DNA of 54,850 nucleotides from Desulfobacteraceae bacterium (lineage in GTDB: Bacteria; Desulfobacterota; Desulfobacteria; Desulfobacterales; Desulfosalsimonadaceae), in NCBI GenBank assembly GCA_011389935.1, contig JAABTJ010000020.1, positions 1 through 54,850 of the forward strand. Direction: 5' to 3'. Within the stretch, counting starts at the first letter, position 1. Each line of letters starts with the position of its first letter. The notes beneath the pieces are model-generated. The model saw only the letters and a list, made by a program, of their open reading frames with translations. It ran no database searches and was not told where the DNA came from. The translations under genes were made by a program, and so were the position numbers. Shown here one piece after another: positions 1 through 7,439 of this stretch.

Positions 1-419
1 CGGCCGGTAAGTTTGCAGTACAGGGCAAACGCAAGAAATGCCATGGTGAAACCCAGGTGTATCAGCAGTATTACCGTAACGACTGTTGGAGAAAACGGTA
101 CCAGAGCACTGTTTCGGATCACCAGGAGGATGCCGGTGGCCAGGATGCCGGTAAGCATTATCCCCCGAACCGCGCCTGAAACGGAAAGCCTCCTATATCT
201 GCGGGTAAGGAGGGCATATTCAGTGACGAAATAGGCGCTGATCGCCAGGATGGCCACCGCTCCCAGGTAGTGAAGAAAATGGGTGGTGTAAAATTCTGCG
301 AGCCACCCCAGCCCCGGAATGTCTGCAATGTAGTAGCGCTTGAAGATGGGCATCTGTGCAAAGCCGGTAATCGCCATCAGAAAAAGGGTCAATCCATAGG
401 CGTATGATCGGGTTCTCAT
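1..419 (-). CDS. Cytochrome b-like membrane protein (C-terminus cut by window edge)
   Basis: The frame is open from an ATG at 419 to the window edge, giving 139 residues without a stop. I see about four hydrophobic segments. Histidines sit in or near them (THFLHYLGA around residues 45-53, IHLGF around 121-125), as expected for haem b ligands in a membrane quinone-reacting subunit. The ATG overlaps the stop of the upstream ferredoxin gene by four bases, so the two are translationally coupled and probably form one complex. I infer a membrane anchor passing electrons between the quinone pool and the periplasmic Fe-S subunit. The family (NrfD, DUF4405 or other b-type cytochrome) cannot be fixed from this fragment. 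Confidence 0.6.
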   Translation of the reverse strand, partial: MRTRSYAYGLTLFLMAITGFAQMPIFKRYYIADIPGLGWLAEFYTTHFLHYLGAVAILAISAYFVTEYALLTRRYRRLSVSGAVRGIMLTGILATGILLVIRNSALVPFSPTVVTVILLIHLGFTMAFLAFALYCKLTG

Positions 420-1408
420 GAGGCTCCTCCCTGGCGTTTTTCGGATTCGCCGGATTTCATGAATCGGTAGAGTTTTGTTGCAGCGGCCGCAATTCCGGCA
501 AAGGGGGCGATGATAATGGCCGCGGTCAGGTTGTCTGCATTGTCCATTGCAGAAGCCGCATCGGCAAGGTGCGGCTTGCCCGGCCCCTTTTCAATGGCCG
601 CGTCGAGCTTTTCAAACGGCACCGGAGAAACATATATGGTGTTTGTCCCGCCGTTTTCATTTTCCCCGTATACGTAGCCGTCGATTTCGGCCGCAAGCGC
701 GTGGGCCCGCTCGATGATTTCCTTTCTCGGGCCGATCTGCTGGACGTTTACCGGGCACGCCTCGATACAGGCCGGCTTTTTCCCTTTGGCGACGCGGTCG
801 TAGCAGCGGTCGCATTTGTACATTACCCCGTTTCCGGCAAAGGCGGGCATGACATCGAGATACAGGCCCACGCCGGTCTGGCGTTGAGGAATATTCCAGG
901 GGCAGACCGTGCTGCATTTGGCACCCCCAAGGCAGGAATCATAATCAATGCGGGAAATCCCATTTTTATGCTGCCTGGCCGCACCCCACGGGCAGAGGTT
1001 TACGCACGGCGGATTGACGCAGTGCATGCATCGCCGGGGGATATTGATTCTCTCTTTCCGGCCGTCCACGTCCACATCCGCTTCCTGTATGTAGAGCAGG
1101 TTGTATGGCGTCAGCCGGTCCGTGACGTCGCGTTTATCCGACCAGTCCTCCACCGGGACCCGCGGGGGATACATTTTCGGAAACGGCTTTTCCGGTTCCG
1201 GGAACTTGCTGTTGTTGGTCTCCCGGCAGGCCACCACGCAGGAACCGCAGCCGATGCACTTGCTGATGTCCAGCAGGGTGGCAAGCTGGTTTTCGCTCCC
1301 TGCGGCCGTGCCCCCAACGGCAACCGAGGGCAGTGCAAGGGCAGCGGCAGACCCTGCCGCTGCAATCCCCCCCTTTAAAAAAGAACGCCTTGATATGGAT
1401 TCAGGCAT
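416..1408 (-). CDS. Tat-exported multi-[4Fe-4S] ferredoxin subunit, HybA/FdhB-like
   Basis: The 330-residue protein starts with a twin-arginine signal (RRSFLKG, residues 7-13) and a hydrophobic stretch, so it should be exported folded. It has four cysteine clusters typical of DMSO-reductase-type Fe-S subunits: CIGCGSCVVAC near residue 51, CMHCVNPPCVNLCP near 127, a modified CLGGAKCSTVCP near 159, and CDRCYDRVAKGKKPACIEACP near 199. A single hydrophobic helix near residues 294-315 would anchor it in the membrane, as in HybA. It is an electron-transfer subunit, not a catalytic one, and it precedes a cytochrome b-like gene. The catalytic partner is not visible; it may lie beyond the left edge. 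Confidence 0.85.
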   Translation of the reverse strand: MPESISRRSFLKGGIAAAGSAAALALPSVAVGGTAAGSENQLATLLDISKCIGCGSCVVACRETNNSKFPEPEKPFPKMYPPRVPVEDWSDKRDVTDRLTPYNLLYIQEADVDVDGRKERINIPRRCMHCVNPPCVNLCPWGAARQHKNGISRIDYDSCLGGAKCSTVCPWNIPQRQTGVGLYLDVMPAFAGNGVMYKCDRCYDRVAKGKKPACIEACPVNVQQIGPRKEIIERAHALAAEIDGYVYGENENGGTNTIYVSPVPFEKLDAAIEKGPGKPHLADAASAMDNADNLTAAIIIAPFAGIAAAATKLYRFMKSGESEKRQGGAS

Positions 1409-1427
1409 GATTCACCTCGTCTGTTTG

Positions 1428-1943
1428 TTAGTGCCTGGAAGCATCGTCGGTTATCGTTGCCTCCATTTCGCTTTTTGCCTCCTGCATGGCCGCGCGCAGG
1501 ATCTCCAGCCCTGAAATGACCCGGCTCCTGTCCGACGGATCCAGTTTTTCCAGAATTTTTGTCTGGATCTGTTTTTGAAATGCGGTGATCCGATCAACGA
1601 TTTCGCGTCCGGCAGGGGTCAGGCGAAGGAGTCGGACCCGGCCGTCCGAAGGATCAACGGCCCGTTCGGCAAGCCCTTTTTCGTTAATGCTATTAACCAG
1701 TTTTGTCACGCGGCTTTTGGCGACCTCCAACCGCTCGGAAATCCCCTTGACTGTGAGGTAGCGCTCGCCGCCGAAAAGCATTAGACAGCGGATTTCGGCG
1801 TACGGAAGGCCGAATTCCTCCACCTCGATAAGGTGCTTGTCATCGCAGCATCGCCGGATTTCATCGATCAATTGGTTGAGTCGCTGAAGCTGATGTCCTG
1901 GGATCTGTTCCGCCCATCCTGTTGAATGCAGTTTATCGTTCAT
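1428..1943 (-). CDS. MarR-family transcriptional regulator
   Basis: The protein is about 171 residues from an ATG at 1943; an upstream in-frame start at 1985 is possible but adds an atypical tail. It has the MarR winged-helix core: a helix-turn-helix (LTVKGISERLEVAKSRVTKL) followed by the wing DPSDGRVRLLRLT, which carries the conserved D-x-R signature. It would bind DNA as a dimer. It lies 19 bases upstream of the ferredoxin gene on the same strand, so it probably controls that redox unit and itself. No palindromic operator was recognised in the short upstream region before the REP at 1993. The ligand is unknown. Confidence 0.85.
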   Translation of the reverse strand: MNDKLHSTGWAEQIPGHQLQRLNQLIDEIRRCCDDKHLIEVEEFGLPYAEIRCLMLFGGERYLTVKGISERLEVAKSRVTKLVNSINEKGLAERAVDPSDGRVRLLRLTPAGREIVDRITAFQKQIQTKILEKLDPSDRSRVISGLEILRAAMQEAKSEMEATITDDASRH

Positions 1944-1992
1944 AGTGTTCACTAATTTAATTTTTGAAAAAGAACCTGTCAACAAAAAAAAT

Positions 1993-2020
1993 GGGGGACG
2001 CCCATGAAATAATGCGTTTC
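1993..2020 (+). repeat. REP sequence, left flank of the RAYT gene
   Basis: This 28-bp sequence begins GGGGGACGCCCATG and ends ATGCGTTTC. Its inverse complement recurs at 3059-3086 with one mismatch, and again at 3973-4000; a same-strand copy lies at 31135-31162. The two nearest copies bracket the transposase gene as inverted repeats. Confidence 0.85.
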
Positions 2021-2052
2021 CATTTTTCCATGAAATGTGTTATCAGCCCATT

Positions 2053-3069
2053 ATGCCGAGACAATCCCGAATAGACGCGCCAGGCGCGCTTCACCACATC
2101 ATTTGCCGCGGAATCGAAAAGGGCCGGATCTTTAGAGATGACACGGACAGGGACAATTTTATCGAGCGACTCGAAGTGATTTTGCCGGAAACAGGGACAT
2201 CCTGTTATGCCTGGGTGCTCATCCCCAATCACTTTCACCTGTTTTTGCGAACCGGCAGGGAACCGGTGAGCAGTGTCATGCGCCGCCTGTTAACCGGGTA
2301 TGCGGTAAGTTTCAACCGGCGCCACAAACGAAGCGGACATCTTTTCCAGAATCGCTACAAATCGATTTTGTGCCAGGAAGATGCGTATATGCTGGAACTG
2401 GTGCGCTATATCCATTTGAATCCTCTGCGGGCCGGAATTGTGTCGGATCTGGAGGCATTGGCCGGTTTTGCGTATTGCGGTCACAGCCGGATAATGGGAT
2501 CCGTGAAAAGCGACTGGCAGGATGTGGATACGGTGCTTGGGATGTTCGGAGAGCAACGGCATCCGGCAATACAACGCTATGCCGCATTCGTGGCGAAAGG
2601 GGCGGACGGGGGCCGAAAGCCGGAGCTCACCGGCGGCGGCCTGATTCGCAGTCTTGGCGGTTGGCAGGAGGTGCGGACCCTTCGAGGAATGAAAACGCTT
2701 TTGAAAAGCGACGAGCGGATTCTCGGCGACAGCGATTTTGTAGAGGCGGTTCTCGGCTCTGCCGCCGAGGAAATGGCGCGGAAATATCGCCTCCGGTCAA
2801 ATGGGTATACATTTGAAAAGATCCTTGACCGGGTCGCGTCAATTTTCGATATTCCCGTAACAGACCTGCTTGCGCCGGGAAAACAGCCAGGTCGTGTGAA
2901 AGCCAGAAGCGTGCTGGTCTATTGGGCGGTTGAAGCACTCGGCATGCCGGCTACGGAAGCAGGGTTGAAACTTGGATTGAGTCAGTCCGCCGCAAGCAGG
3001 GCGGCCCAGCGTGGGCGGAATATCGTGGAAGAGCTGGGCCTTGACCCCGAAATAAACAGAAACGCATAA
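2053..3069 (+). CDS. REP-associated tyrosine transposase (RAYT, Y1_Tnp/TnpA_REP)
   Basis: The start is taken at the ATG at 2053 because the protein then opens with MPRQSRI, the usual RAYT beginning; an ATG at 2035 adds six residues. The N-terminal 150 residues match the Y1 transposase fold: HHIICRG near the start, the HUH-type motif NHFHLF, and the segment around SGHLFQNRYKS followed by YIHLNPLRAG. About 190 further residues include a C-terminal part resembling the DnaA/HTH-like extension of long RAYTs (LGLSQSAASRAAQRG). RAYTs are single-strand endonucleases thought to process REP hairpins. The matching inverted REP copies at both ends, and more in the window, support this role. Confidence 0.9.
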   Translation: MPRQSRIDAPGALHHIICRGIEKGRIFRDDTDRDNFIERLEVILPETGTSCYAWVLIPNHFHLFLRTGREPVSSVMRRLLTGYAVSFNRRHKRSGHLFQNRYKSILCQEDAYMLELVRYIHLNPLRAGIVSDLEALAGFAYCGHSRIMGSVKSDWQDVDTVLGMFGEQRHPAIQRYAAFVAKGADGGRKPELTGGGLIRSLGGWQEVRTLRGMKTLLKSDERILGDSDFVEAVLGSAAEEMARKYRLRSNGYTFEKILDRVASIFDIPVTDLLAPGKQPGRVKARSVLVYWAVEALGMPATEAGLKLGLSQSAASRAAQRGRNIVEELGLDPEINRNA

Positions 3070-3086
3070 TTTCATGGGCGTCCCCC
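3059..3086 (-). repeat. REP sequence, right flank of the RAYT gene
   Basis: This is the inverse complement of the copy at 1993-2020 (27 of 28 bases). It overlaps the last codons and stop of the transposase gene and ends a few bases before the ATG of the FAH-family gene, so a folded REP could affect both the 3' end of one transcript and the ribosome site of the next. Confidence 0.85.
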
Positions 3087-3090
3087 TATT

Positions 3091-3888
3091 ATGAAAATTG
3101 TACGCTTTATTGATGAAAGCGGCGCTGTCTGCCTTGGAATAGATCGTGAAGGGAATACGGCCACAGCCGTTGTGGAAACCCCGTCCGGAGCATATGAAAT
3201 AACCGGGGAAAAACGAACGATCCGGAAAATACTCCCCCCGGTTGCCCCTGCCGCCGTTTTCTGCATCGGTCTCAATTACCGCGGCCATGCGGCGGAAACC
3301 GGCATGGCGCTGCCGGAGTATCCCGTGGTCTTCATGAAAAACCCGGCCTCCGTGATCGGCCACAGAGAAAATGTCGTTCTTCCCCAATCCTGCAGAGAAA
3401 CGCCCCAGGTGGATTACGAGGCCGAACTGGCCGTGGTCATCGGCAGGGCCGCAAAGAATGTCGACGCGGAAAACGCCATGGATTACGTCAAGGGTTTCAC
3501 CATTGCAAACGACATATCCGCGCGGGTATGGCAAAAAAAAGGCGGCGGCGGGCAGTGGGTCCGGGGAAAAAGCTTTGACACCTTCTGCCCCCTTGGACCG
3601 GTCCTTGTCACCTGCGACGGGATGGGCGATCCCGGTAATCTCGATATTTCCCTGTCGCTCAATGGCCGGGTGATGCAGCAAAGCAATACGTCGGACATGA
3701 TTTTTTCCGTTGCCCGGCTTATCGCGTTTTTGAGCGAGGATACCACGCTGGCCGCGGGAACGGTGATCCTTACCGGGACGCCCGAAGGCGTCGGTTTTAC
3801 GAGAACGCCGCCGGTTTTTCTCAACCCCGGCGATCTATTGGAGACATCCATCGAGACAATCGGGACCTTGGAAAACAGGGTTGTATAA
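3091..3888 (+). CDS. Fumarylacetoacetate hydrolase (FAH) family protein
   Basis: The 265-residue protein has a short N-terminal lobe (1-60) and then the FAH fold. Visible signatures are CIGLNYRGHAAE near 66, PVVFMKNPASVIG near 85, the acidic metal-site pattern DYEAELAVVIG near 110, and KSFDTFCPLGP near 167. The end, LTGTPEGVGFTR...GD, is typical of 2-hydroxyhepta-2,4-diene-1,7-dioate isomerase/acylpyruvase-type members. The enzyme should be cytosolic and Mg2+-dependent, acting on a beta-dicarbonyl or enol substrate by hydrolysis, decarboxylation or isomerisation; which one cannot be told. It sits between two REP copies with no partner gene. Confidence 0.85.
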   Translation: MKIVRFIDESGAVCLGIDREGNTATAVVETPSGAYEITGEKRTIRKILPPVAPAAVFCIGLNYRGHAAETGMALPEYPVVFMKNPASVIGHRENVVLPQSCRETPQVDYEAELAVVIGRAAKNVDAENAMDYVKGFTIANDISARVWQKKGGGGQWVRGKSFDTFCPLGPVLVTCDGMGDPGNLDISLSLNGRVMQQSNTSDMIFSVARLIAFLSEDTTLAAGTVILTGTPEGVGFTRTPPVFLNPGDLLETSIETIGTLENRVV

Positions 3889-3972
3889 TCGGGATATCGC
3901 CTGCTGCAGGAAGCATTGTTCAGGCAGATGGGTTATAGTAACTAATGGGCGCTCCCTCCGCCCGGAGGTGGA

Positions 3973-4000
3973 GAAACGCATAATTTCATGGGCGTCCCCC
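3973..4000 (-). repeat. REP sequence between FAH gene and acyltransferase gene
   Basis: This 28-bp copy is in the same orientation and has the same sequence as that at 3059-3086. A decayed partner (ATGGGCGCTCCC, 3944-3955) lies about 20 bases upstream, so the pair may be a degenerate REP doublet. Confidence 0.8.
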
Positions 4001-4021
4001 AAATGGAGATAAAGGTGCGCT

Positions 4022-5611
4022 GTGAAATTGCCGGATAAAAATGCGCTGGTGAGGTGGTTGGCCGACGCAAAAGAAAAATATACGCCCGACGAGCTGCCCC
4101 GATTTCTTTCGGAAAACAAGGAGCGGCTTGAGGAATATATCGCCCACATCGACGGCAACAAGATCCGTTACCGGAGCATTGACTGGATTTTTTCCTTTTT
4201 TTCCCGCCTGGCTGCCGTTGCCGACCGGATATCGACCCGGGTCCAGTTCTTTTTACTGAAGATCCCCGGTTTGCAGCGTTTTGTGCAAAGCTTCCGGGGA
4301 TGGAAAAACCACCTGAACTTCCAGGAGTTGATCGGGTTCATCAAGGCCAAATTCTATTCCCTCCGCAATGCGCCCCATAATGAAAAAGCCATCCAGGCAA
4401 TGGACGACTTTATGAACTTTGCCGCATCCCATGGAATGGATTTCAACAAACACTTCCCCGAGATGCGGCGGCAGTTCATGGAAAAGAAAAACCAGTTGAT
4501 GCAGCACAAGTTTTTCCGGGAATTTTCCAAAAGCCGGCTCGAACAGCTCCTGGCCATCCCGTTCTCCTTCAACCGATGCATTTTTCCGGTACTCCCCGAC
4601 TCCGCATTCTGGCACAAGTTCTTTGAATACCAGGAACGGAAACAGGTCATTGATATCGTGCTGGTGGACAAAAGCGGCGGGCGTGTATCCTTCCGGTACG
4701 ATGATGCCGAAGCCGTCCGCTCCTCCGAGGTGGTTCGCATTCTGCGCCGCATTTCGGCCATCAAGGCTGCCGGCCGCCGGATTTTTTTCATCGGCCACCA
4801 TGAAGGGTATCTCGGCCCCTACTTTGTCCGGAGCGTGCTCCGGAAGCTGGGGTTCGACAACCTGGCCAAAAACTGCAACACCATTGTGGGGCCCCGGATG
4901 TTTTCCAACCTGGTCCTGAGAAACGGCGCTGCAAACGTCGGCAACCTGTTTGTGACCGTGCCCTCCCAGAAGACAACCGCCATCCGCACCGAAGGCCTGG
5001 CCGAGGCATTGCAGCAGACCTCCCGGAAAACCCGCTGCCTCATCAAGCTGCCGGATGCGGGCCTGATGCTGATTGAAACCCTGGACTATGACGCATTCAT
5101 GGCAACGCTCGTCCACGGGAACGGGGATGCCTTTCAGCGGTATACGCCCCTGTTGCAACCGGAAAAAGCATCGGAACTAAAAGACTTTTTGAATGCGGAA
5201 GACTATGGCGAAGTCATGAGCGATTTCACCCGGCAGGATTTTGAACTGTTTAAAACCATCATGCGGGAATGCTTTCTGCTCTTTCCGGAAGGGTCGCGTT
5301 CCCATATCGGGCCGGACGGTGAAGTGATCATGAAGCATGTCAACCCGAAATACATGGCGGCCTATATGCGCCCCGGCGATTACATCGCGCCGGTTAATCT
5401 CGTGGGAGGCTCGGACCTGGCCCGTGGCTGGCGGCTCCGGCCCGCCCGCCTGGGAATCTCTCTGGACGATCCGTTTGAGGTTACGGCGGAAATGATCGAC
5501 AATTACCGTGAAGAAGGCCTTGCCGTCATGCGAAAAATCGCGGCCCTGCCGAATATCAAACCCGTCCGCTTTGAACAGGAAACCGACGCCCGCGAGGATG
5601 CCGCGCAATAA
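4022..5611 (+). CDS. PlsB/PlsC-superfamily acyltransferase (LPLAT fold)
   Basis: The 529-residue protein starts at GTG 4022, with GGAG and AAAGG upstream. The acyltransferase core shows block I as GHHEGYLGP (His259-His260-Glu261) and block III as LFPEGSRS near residue 421. Canonical glycerophosphate acyltransferases have HX4D in block I; here the acidic residue follows the histidines directly. The two blocks are about 160 residues apart, well above the usual 70-80, so an insertion separates them. The first 200 residues are helical and unassigned. I infer a membrane-associated acyltransferase of phospholipid or related lipid synthesis, with the acceptor unknown. Confidence 0.7.
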   Translation: MKLPDKNALVRWLADAKEKYTPDELPRFLSENKERLEEYIAHIDGNKIRYRSIDWIFSFFSRLAAVADRISTRVQFFLLKIPGLQRFVQSFRGWKNHLNFQELIGFIKAKFYSLRNAPHNEKAIQAMDDFMNFAASHGMDFNKHFPEMRRQFMEKKNQLMQHKFFREFSKSRLEQLLAIPFSFNRCIFPVLPDSAFWHKFFEYQERKQVIDIVLVDKSGGRVSFRYDDAEAVRSSEVVRILRRISAIKAAGRRIFFIGHHEGYLGPYFVRSVLRKLGFDNLAKNCNTIVGPRMFSNLVLRNGAANVGNLFVTVPSQKTTAIRTEGLAEALQQTSRKTRCLIKLPDAGLMLIETLDYDAFMATLVHGNGDAFQRYTPLLQPEKASELKDFLNAEDYGEVMSDFTRQDFELFKTIMRECFLLFPEGSRSHIGPDGEVIMKHVNPKYMAAYMRPGDYIAPVNLVGGSDLARGWRLRPARLGISLDDPFEVTAEMIDNYREEGLAVMRKIAALPNIKPVRFEQETDAREDAAQ

Positions 5612-5650
5612 TACGCCTTCTTCTGCCTGCCCGTCAGTTATTGATGAACA

Positions 5651-5786
5651 CGTAAAAAGTCGATTTTGGACGGCAAAGGTAAAAGTTCAAGATCAAGGCG
5701 CGTGCAATCTTTGAAGGATTGAGCGTACTTCGCCGTACGTGAGATTCTTCGAAGATTGTACGCAACGCAGATATTGGACTTTTTAC
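5651..5786. repeat. Intergenic palindromic element, family 1, copy A
   Basis: The ends are inverted repeats (CGTAAAAAGTC at 5651, GACTTTTTAC ending at 5786). The interior carries TTCAAGATCAAGGCGCG and an inner palindrome around CTTCGCCGTACGTGAG. Copies with the same plan lie at 6628-6798, 13573-13715 and 27728-27880. It lies between convergent genes and could act as a hairpin terminator for both. Confidence 0.8.
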
Positions 5787-5793
5787 AAAGCCC

Positions 5794-6507
5794 TCAGTTA
5801 TTGTTTTTCCGCGCTTTCATCATTCTTAGGGCAGCTGCCGCACCTTTTCCGATCCAGGGGAGTGCGCCAATCAGCGCAAGAGACGCCATGAGGTTGAAAG
5901 ACAGGATGTCGTCTATGGATTCTATGGAGGCAAGCTGCGTGCCGGCATTGACATAAACAAAGATTCCGGGCAGCATACCGATCTGGGTCACGATAAAAAA
6001 GAGGCTGGTTTTGATGGGTGTGAGCGCCATGAGGAGGTTGACGAAAAAAGACGGGATCACCTGCACCATGCGCATCGTCAGAAGATAGAACCCCCCGTTT
6101 TTCGCTACTTCCCGGTTCGCCGCAGCAAGGCTTTCCGCGTATCGTTTCTGGACATAATCCCTGAAAAAAAATCGTGCGGCCAGAAAGGTAATTGTGGCGC
6201 CGGCTGCGCTTGCAAAGGAGGCCGCGACGGTGCCGGCAGCAAGGCCGAAAATCGCTCCCCCAGCGATGGACAGGACGGCAATGGCGGGCAGCGAAAATGC
6301 CGCAATGATCGTATATGCACCCACGTATGCGCCGATGGTCAGGACCGGGTTTTCCGCATAAAGCCCGGACAAGGCCGCCTGGTAGTCCTTCAGGCGCTGC
6401 AGGGAGAGGTACCGGTAGAGTTCAAACCAGAAAAATGCCGCCAAAGCCAGCAGTATCAAAAGGGCAATGGCCAGCTTGTAATATACCTGCCGTGCGGGTG
6501 TCGTCAT
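5794..6507 (-). CDS. TVP38/TMEM64 (SNARE-associated, VTT domain) membrane protein
   Basis: The start is at the ATG at 6507, which has GGAG eight bases upstream; a longer frame from 6537 lacks a ribosome site. The 237 residues include an N-terminal membrane helix (17-37), then the VTT core: a helix near 65-90, the glycine-rich re-entrant segment GGAIFGLAAGTVAASFAS, Arg-containing AARFFFRD, and later helices. Related proteins are inner-membrane proteins linked to lipid scrambling or transport of small solutes. Function here is unassigned. It is transcribed alone, converging on the acyltransferase gene. Confidence 0.8.
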   Translation of the reverse strand: MTTPARQVYYKLAIALLILLALAAFFWFELYRYLSLQRLKDYQAALSGLYAENPVLTIGAYVGAYTIIAAFSLPAIAVLSIAGGAIFGLAAGTVAASFASAAGATITFLAARFFFRDYVQKRYAESLAAANREVAKNGGFYLLTMRMVQVIPSFFVNLLMALTPIKTSLFFIVTQIGMLPGIFVYVNAGTQLASIESIDDILSFNLMASLALIGALPWIGKGAAAALRMMKARKNNN

Positions 6508-6627
6508 TGAATAAACTCCGGTAAAAAAAAGAAACACCGCATTTCCAGTCTCGGGTCTGCGTATAAAAACTGTTTGATTGACAGTCGTATCAAACCTATT
6601 ATATCAATTTACAGTTTTACCAACTAT

Positions 6628-6798
6628 GATGGCTTCGTAAAAAGCCCAATATCTGCGTTGCGCTTCATCTTGAGAAATTTGCGGCTTACGCCTTGTAGAC
6701 ATACACGTACGGTCAAGTACGCTCAATTCCTCAAGATTCGCGCGCCTTGATCTTGAACTTTTTTCTTTGCCATAAAAAAAATGACTTTTACGAGTCCA
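6628..6798. repeat. Intergenic palindromic element, family 1, copy B
   Basis: This copy is in the opposite orientation to the others: it starts GGCTTCGTAAAAAGCCCAA and ends with TTGATCTTGAAC...GACTTTTACGAG. It occupies most of the 344-base gap between the TVP38-type gene and glutaredoxin, and is about 30 bases longer than copy A because of insertions in both arms. Confidence 0.75.
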
Positions 6799-6851
6799 TT
6801 AACTATAAAACGGATCCGTTTTTCTGCAAATCATAAACCAAGGAGAGTAAA

Positions 6852-7112
6852 ATGGCGCAACATCCTGAGGTCATGATCTATACACTGAGCACCTGCGGGC
6901 ACTGCAAAAAGGTAAAAAGTTTTCTCAAGGAAAACAACGTGGAATATGATTTTGTCGATGTCGACCTGCTTGGCGCCGATGAAAGGCAGCCCGTTCTGGA
7001 GGATGTCAAAAAGCTCAATCCCAAGTGCTCTTTCCCCACCATCAAAATCGGGGACGATGTGATCGTGGGGCATCACGAGGACAAGCTCAAGGAGGCGCTG
7101 GGAATATCATGA
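6852..7112 (+). CDS. Glutaredoxin-family thiol-disulfide protein
   Basis: The 86-residue protein has a glutaredoxin fold with redox motif CGHC at residues 16-19, the cis-proline motif FPTIKIG near 61-67, and the C-terminal GHHEDKL. The ATG follows AGGAGAG. It overlaps the next gene by four bases (ATGA). Its partner there resembles the catalytic chain of ferredoxin-thioredoxin reductase. I therefore infer that this glutaredoxin is reduced by an Fe-S disulfide reductase, not by glutathione, which Desulfobacterota generally lack. Confidence 0.85.
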   Translation: MAQHPEVMIYTLSTCGHCKKVKSFLKENNVEYDFVDVDLLGADERQPVLEDVKKLNPKCSFPTIKIGDDVIVGHHEDKLKEALGIS

Positions 7113-7438
7113 AAGCCGAAGAACTATATGAAAAACTGCGGAAGATCCAGGAACCGAAGGGATACTTTTTCAACAGGGACAAGGAGCTGGTATTTGACCT
7201 GTTGAACGGGCTGCTCACGAAGAAAGAGCGGGACGGGTATATGGCGTGCCCCTGCCGCCTTTCATCCGGTGACTATGAATCCGATAAGGATATCATCTGC
7301 CCGTGCATCTACAGGGAGCCGGACGTCAAGGAATACGGGAGCTGCTATTGCAGCCTGTATGTTTCAAAAGAATGGAACGAAGGCAGCATTCCGCACGTTG
7401 TCGTGCCGGAACGAAGGCCGCCGGAACGGAATAAATAA
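7109..7438 (+). CDS. Ferredoxin-thioredoxin reductase catalytic-chain-like protein
   Basis: From the ATG at 7109 the protein has 109 residues. It carries the FTR beta-chain cysteine pattern CPC (near 46-48), CPC (near 65-67) and CYC (near 80-82), where plant and cyanobacterial enzymes have CPC...CPC...CHC; the histidine is replaced by tyrosine. These cysteines hold a [4Fe-4S] cluster and an active-site disulfide that is reduced by ferredoxin. No variable (alpha) chain gene is next to it. Translational coupling to glutaredoxin suggests the latter is the substrate. Confidence 0.85.
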   Translation: MKAEELYEKLRKIQEPKGYFFNRDKELVFDLLNGLLTKKERDGYMACPCRLSSGDYESDKDIICPCIYREPDVKEYGSCYCSLYVSKEWNEGSIPHVVVPERRPPERNK

Positions 7439-7439
7439 G

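Noticed and set aside
13..234. A 73-codon plus-strand frame at the left edge
   Set aside because: Antisense to the cytochrome b-like gene, which is open through the whole segment and shows membrane helices.
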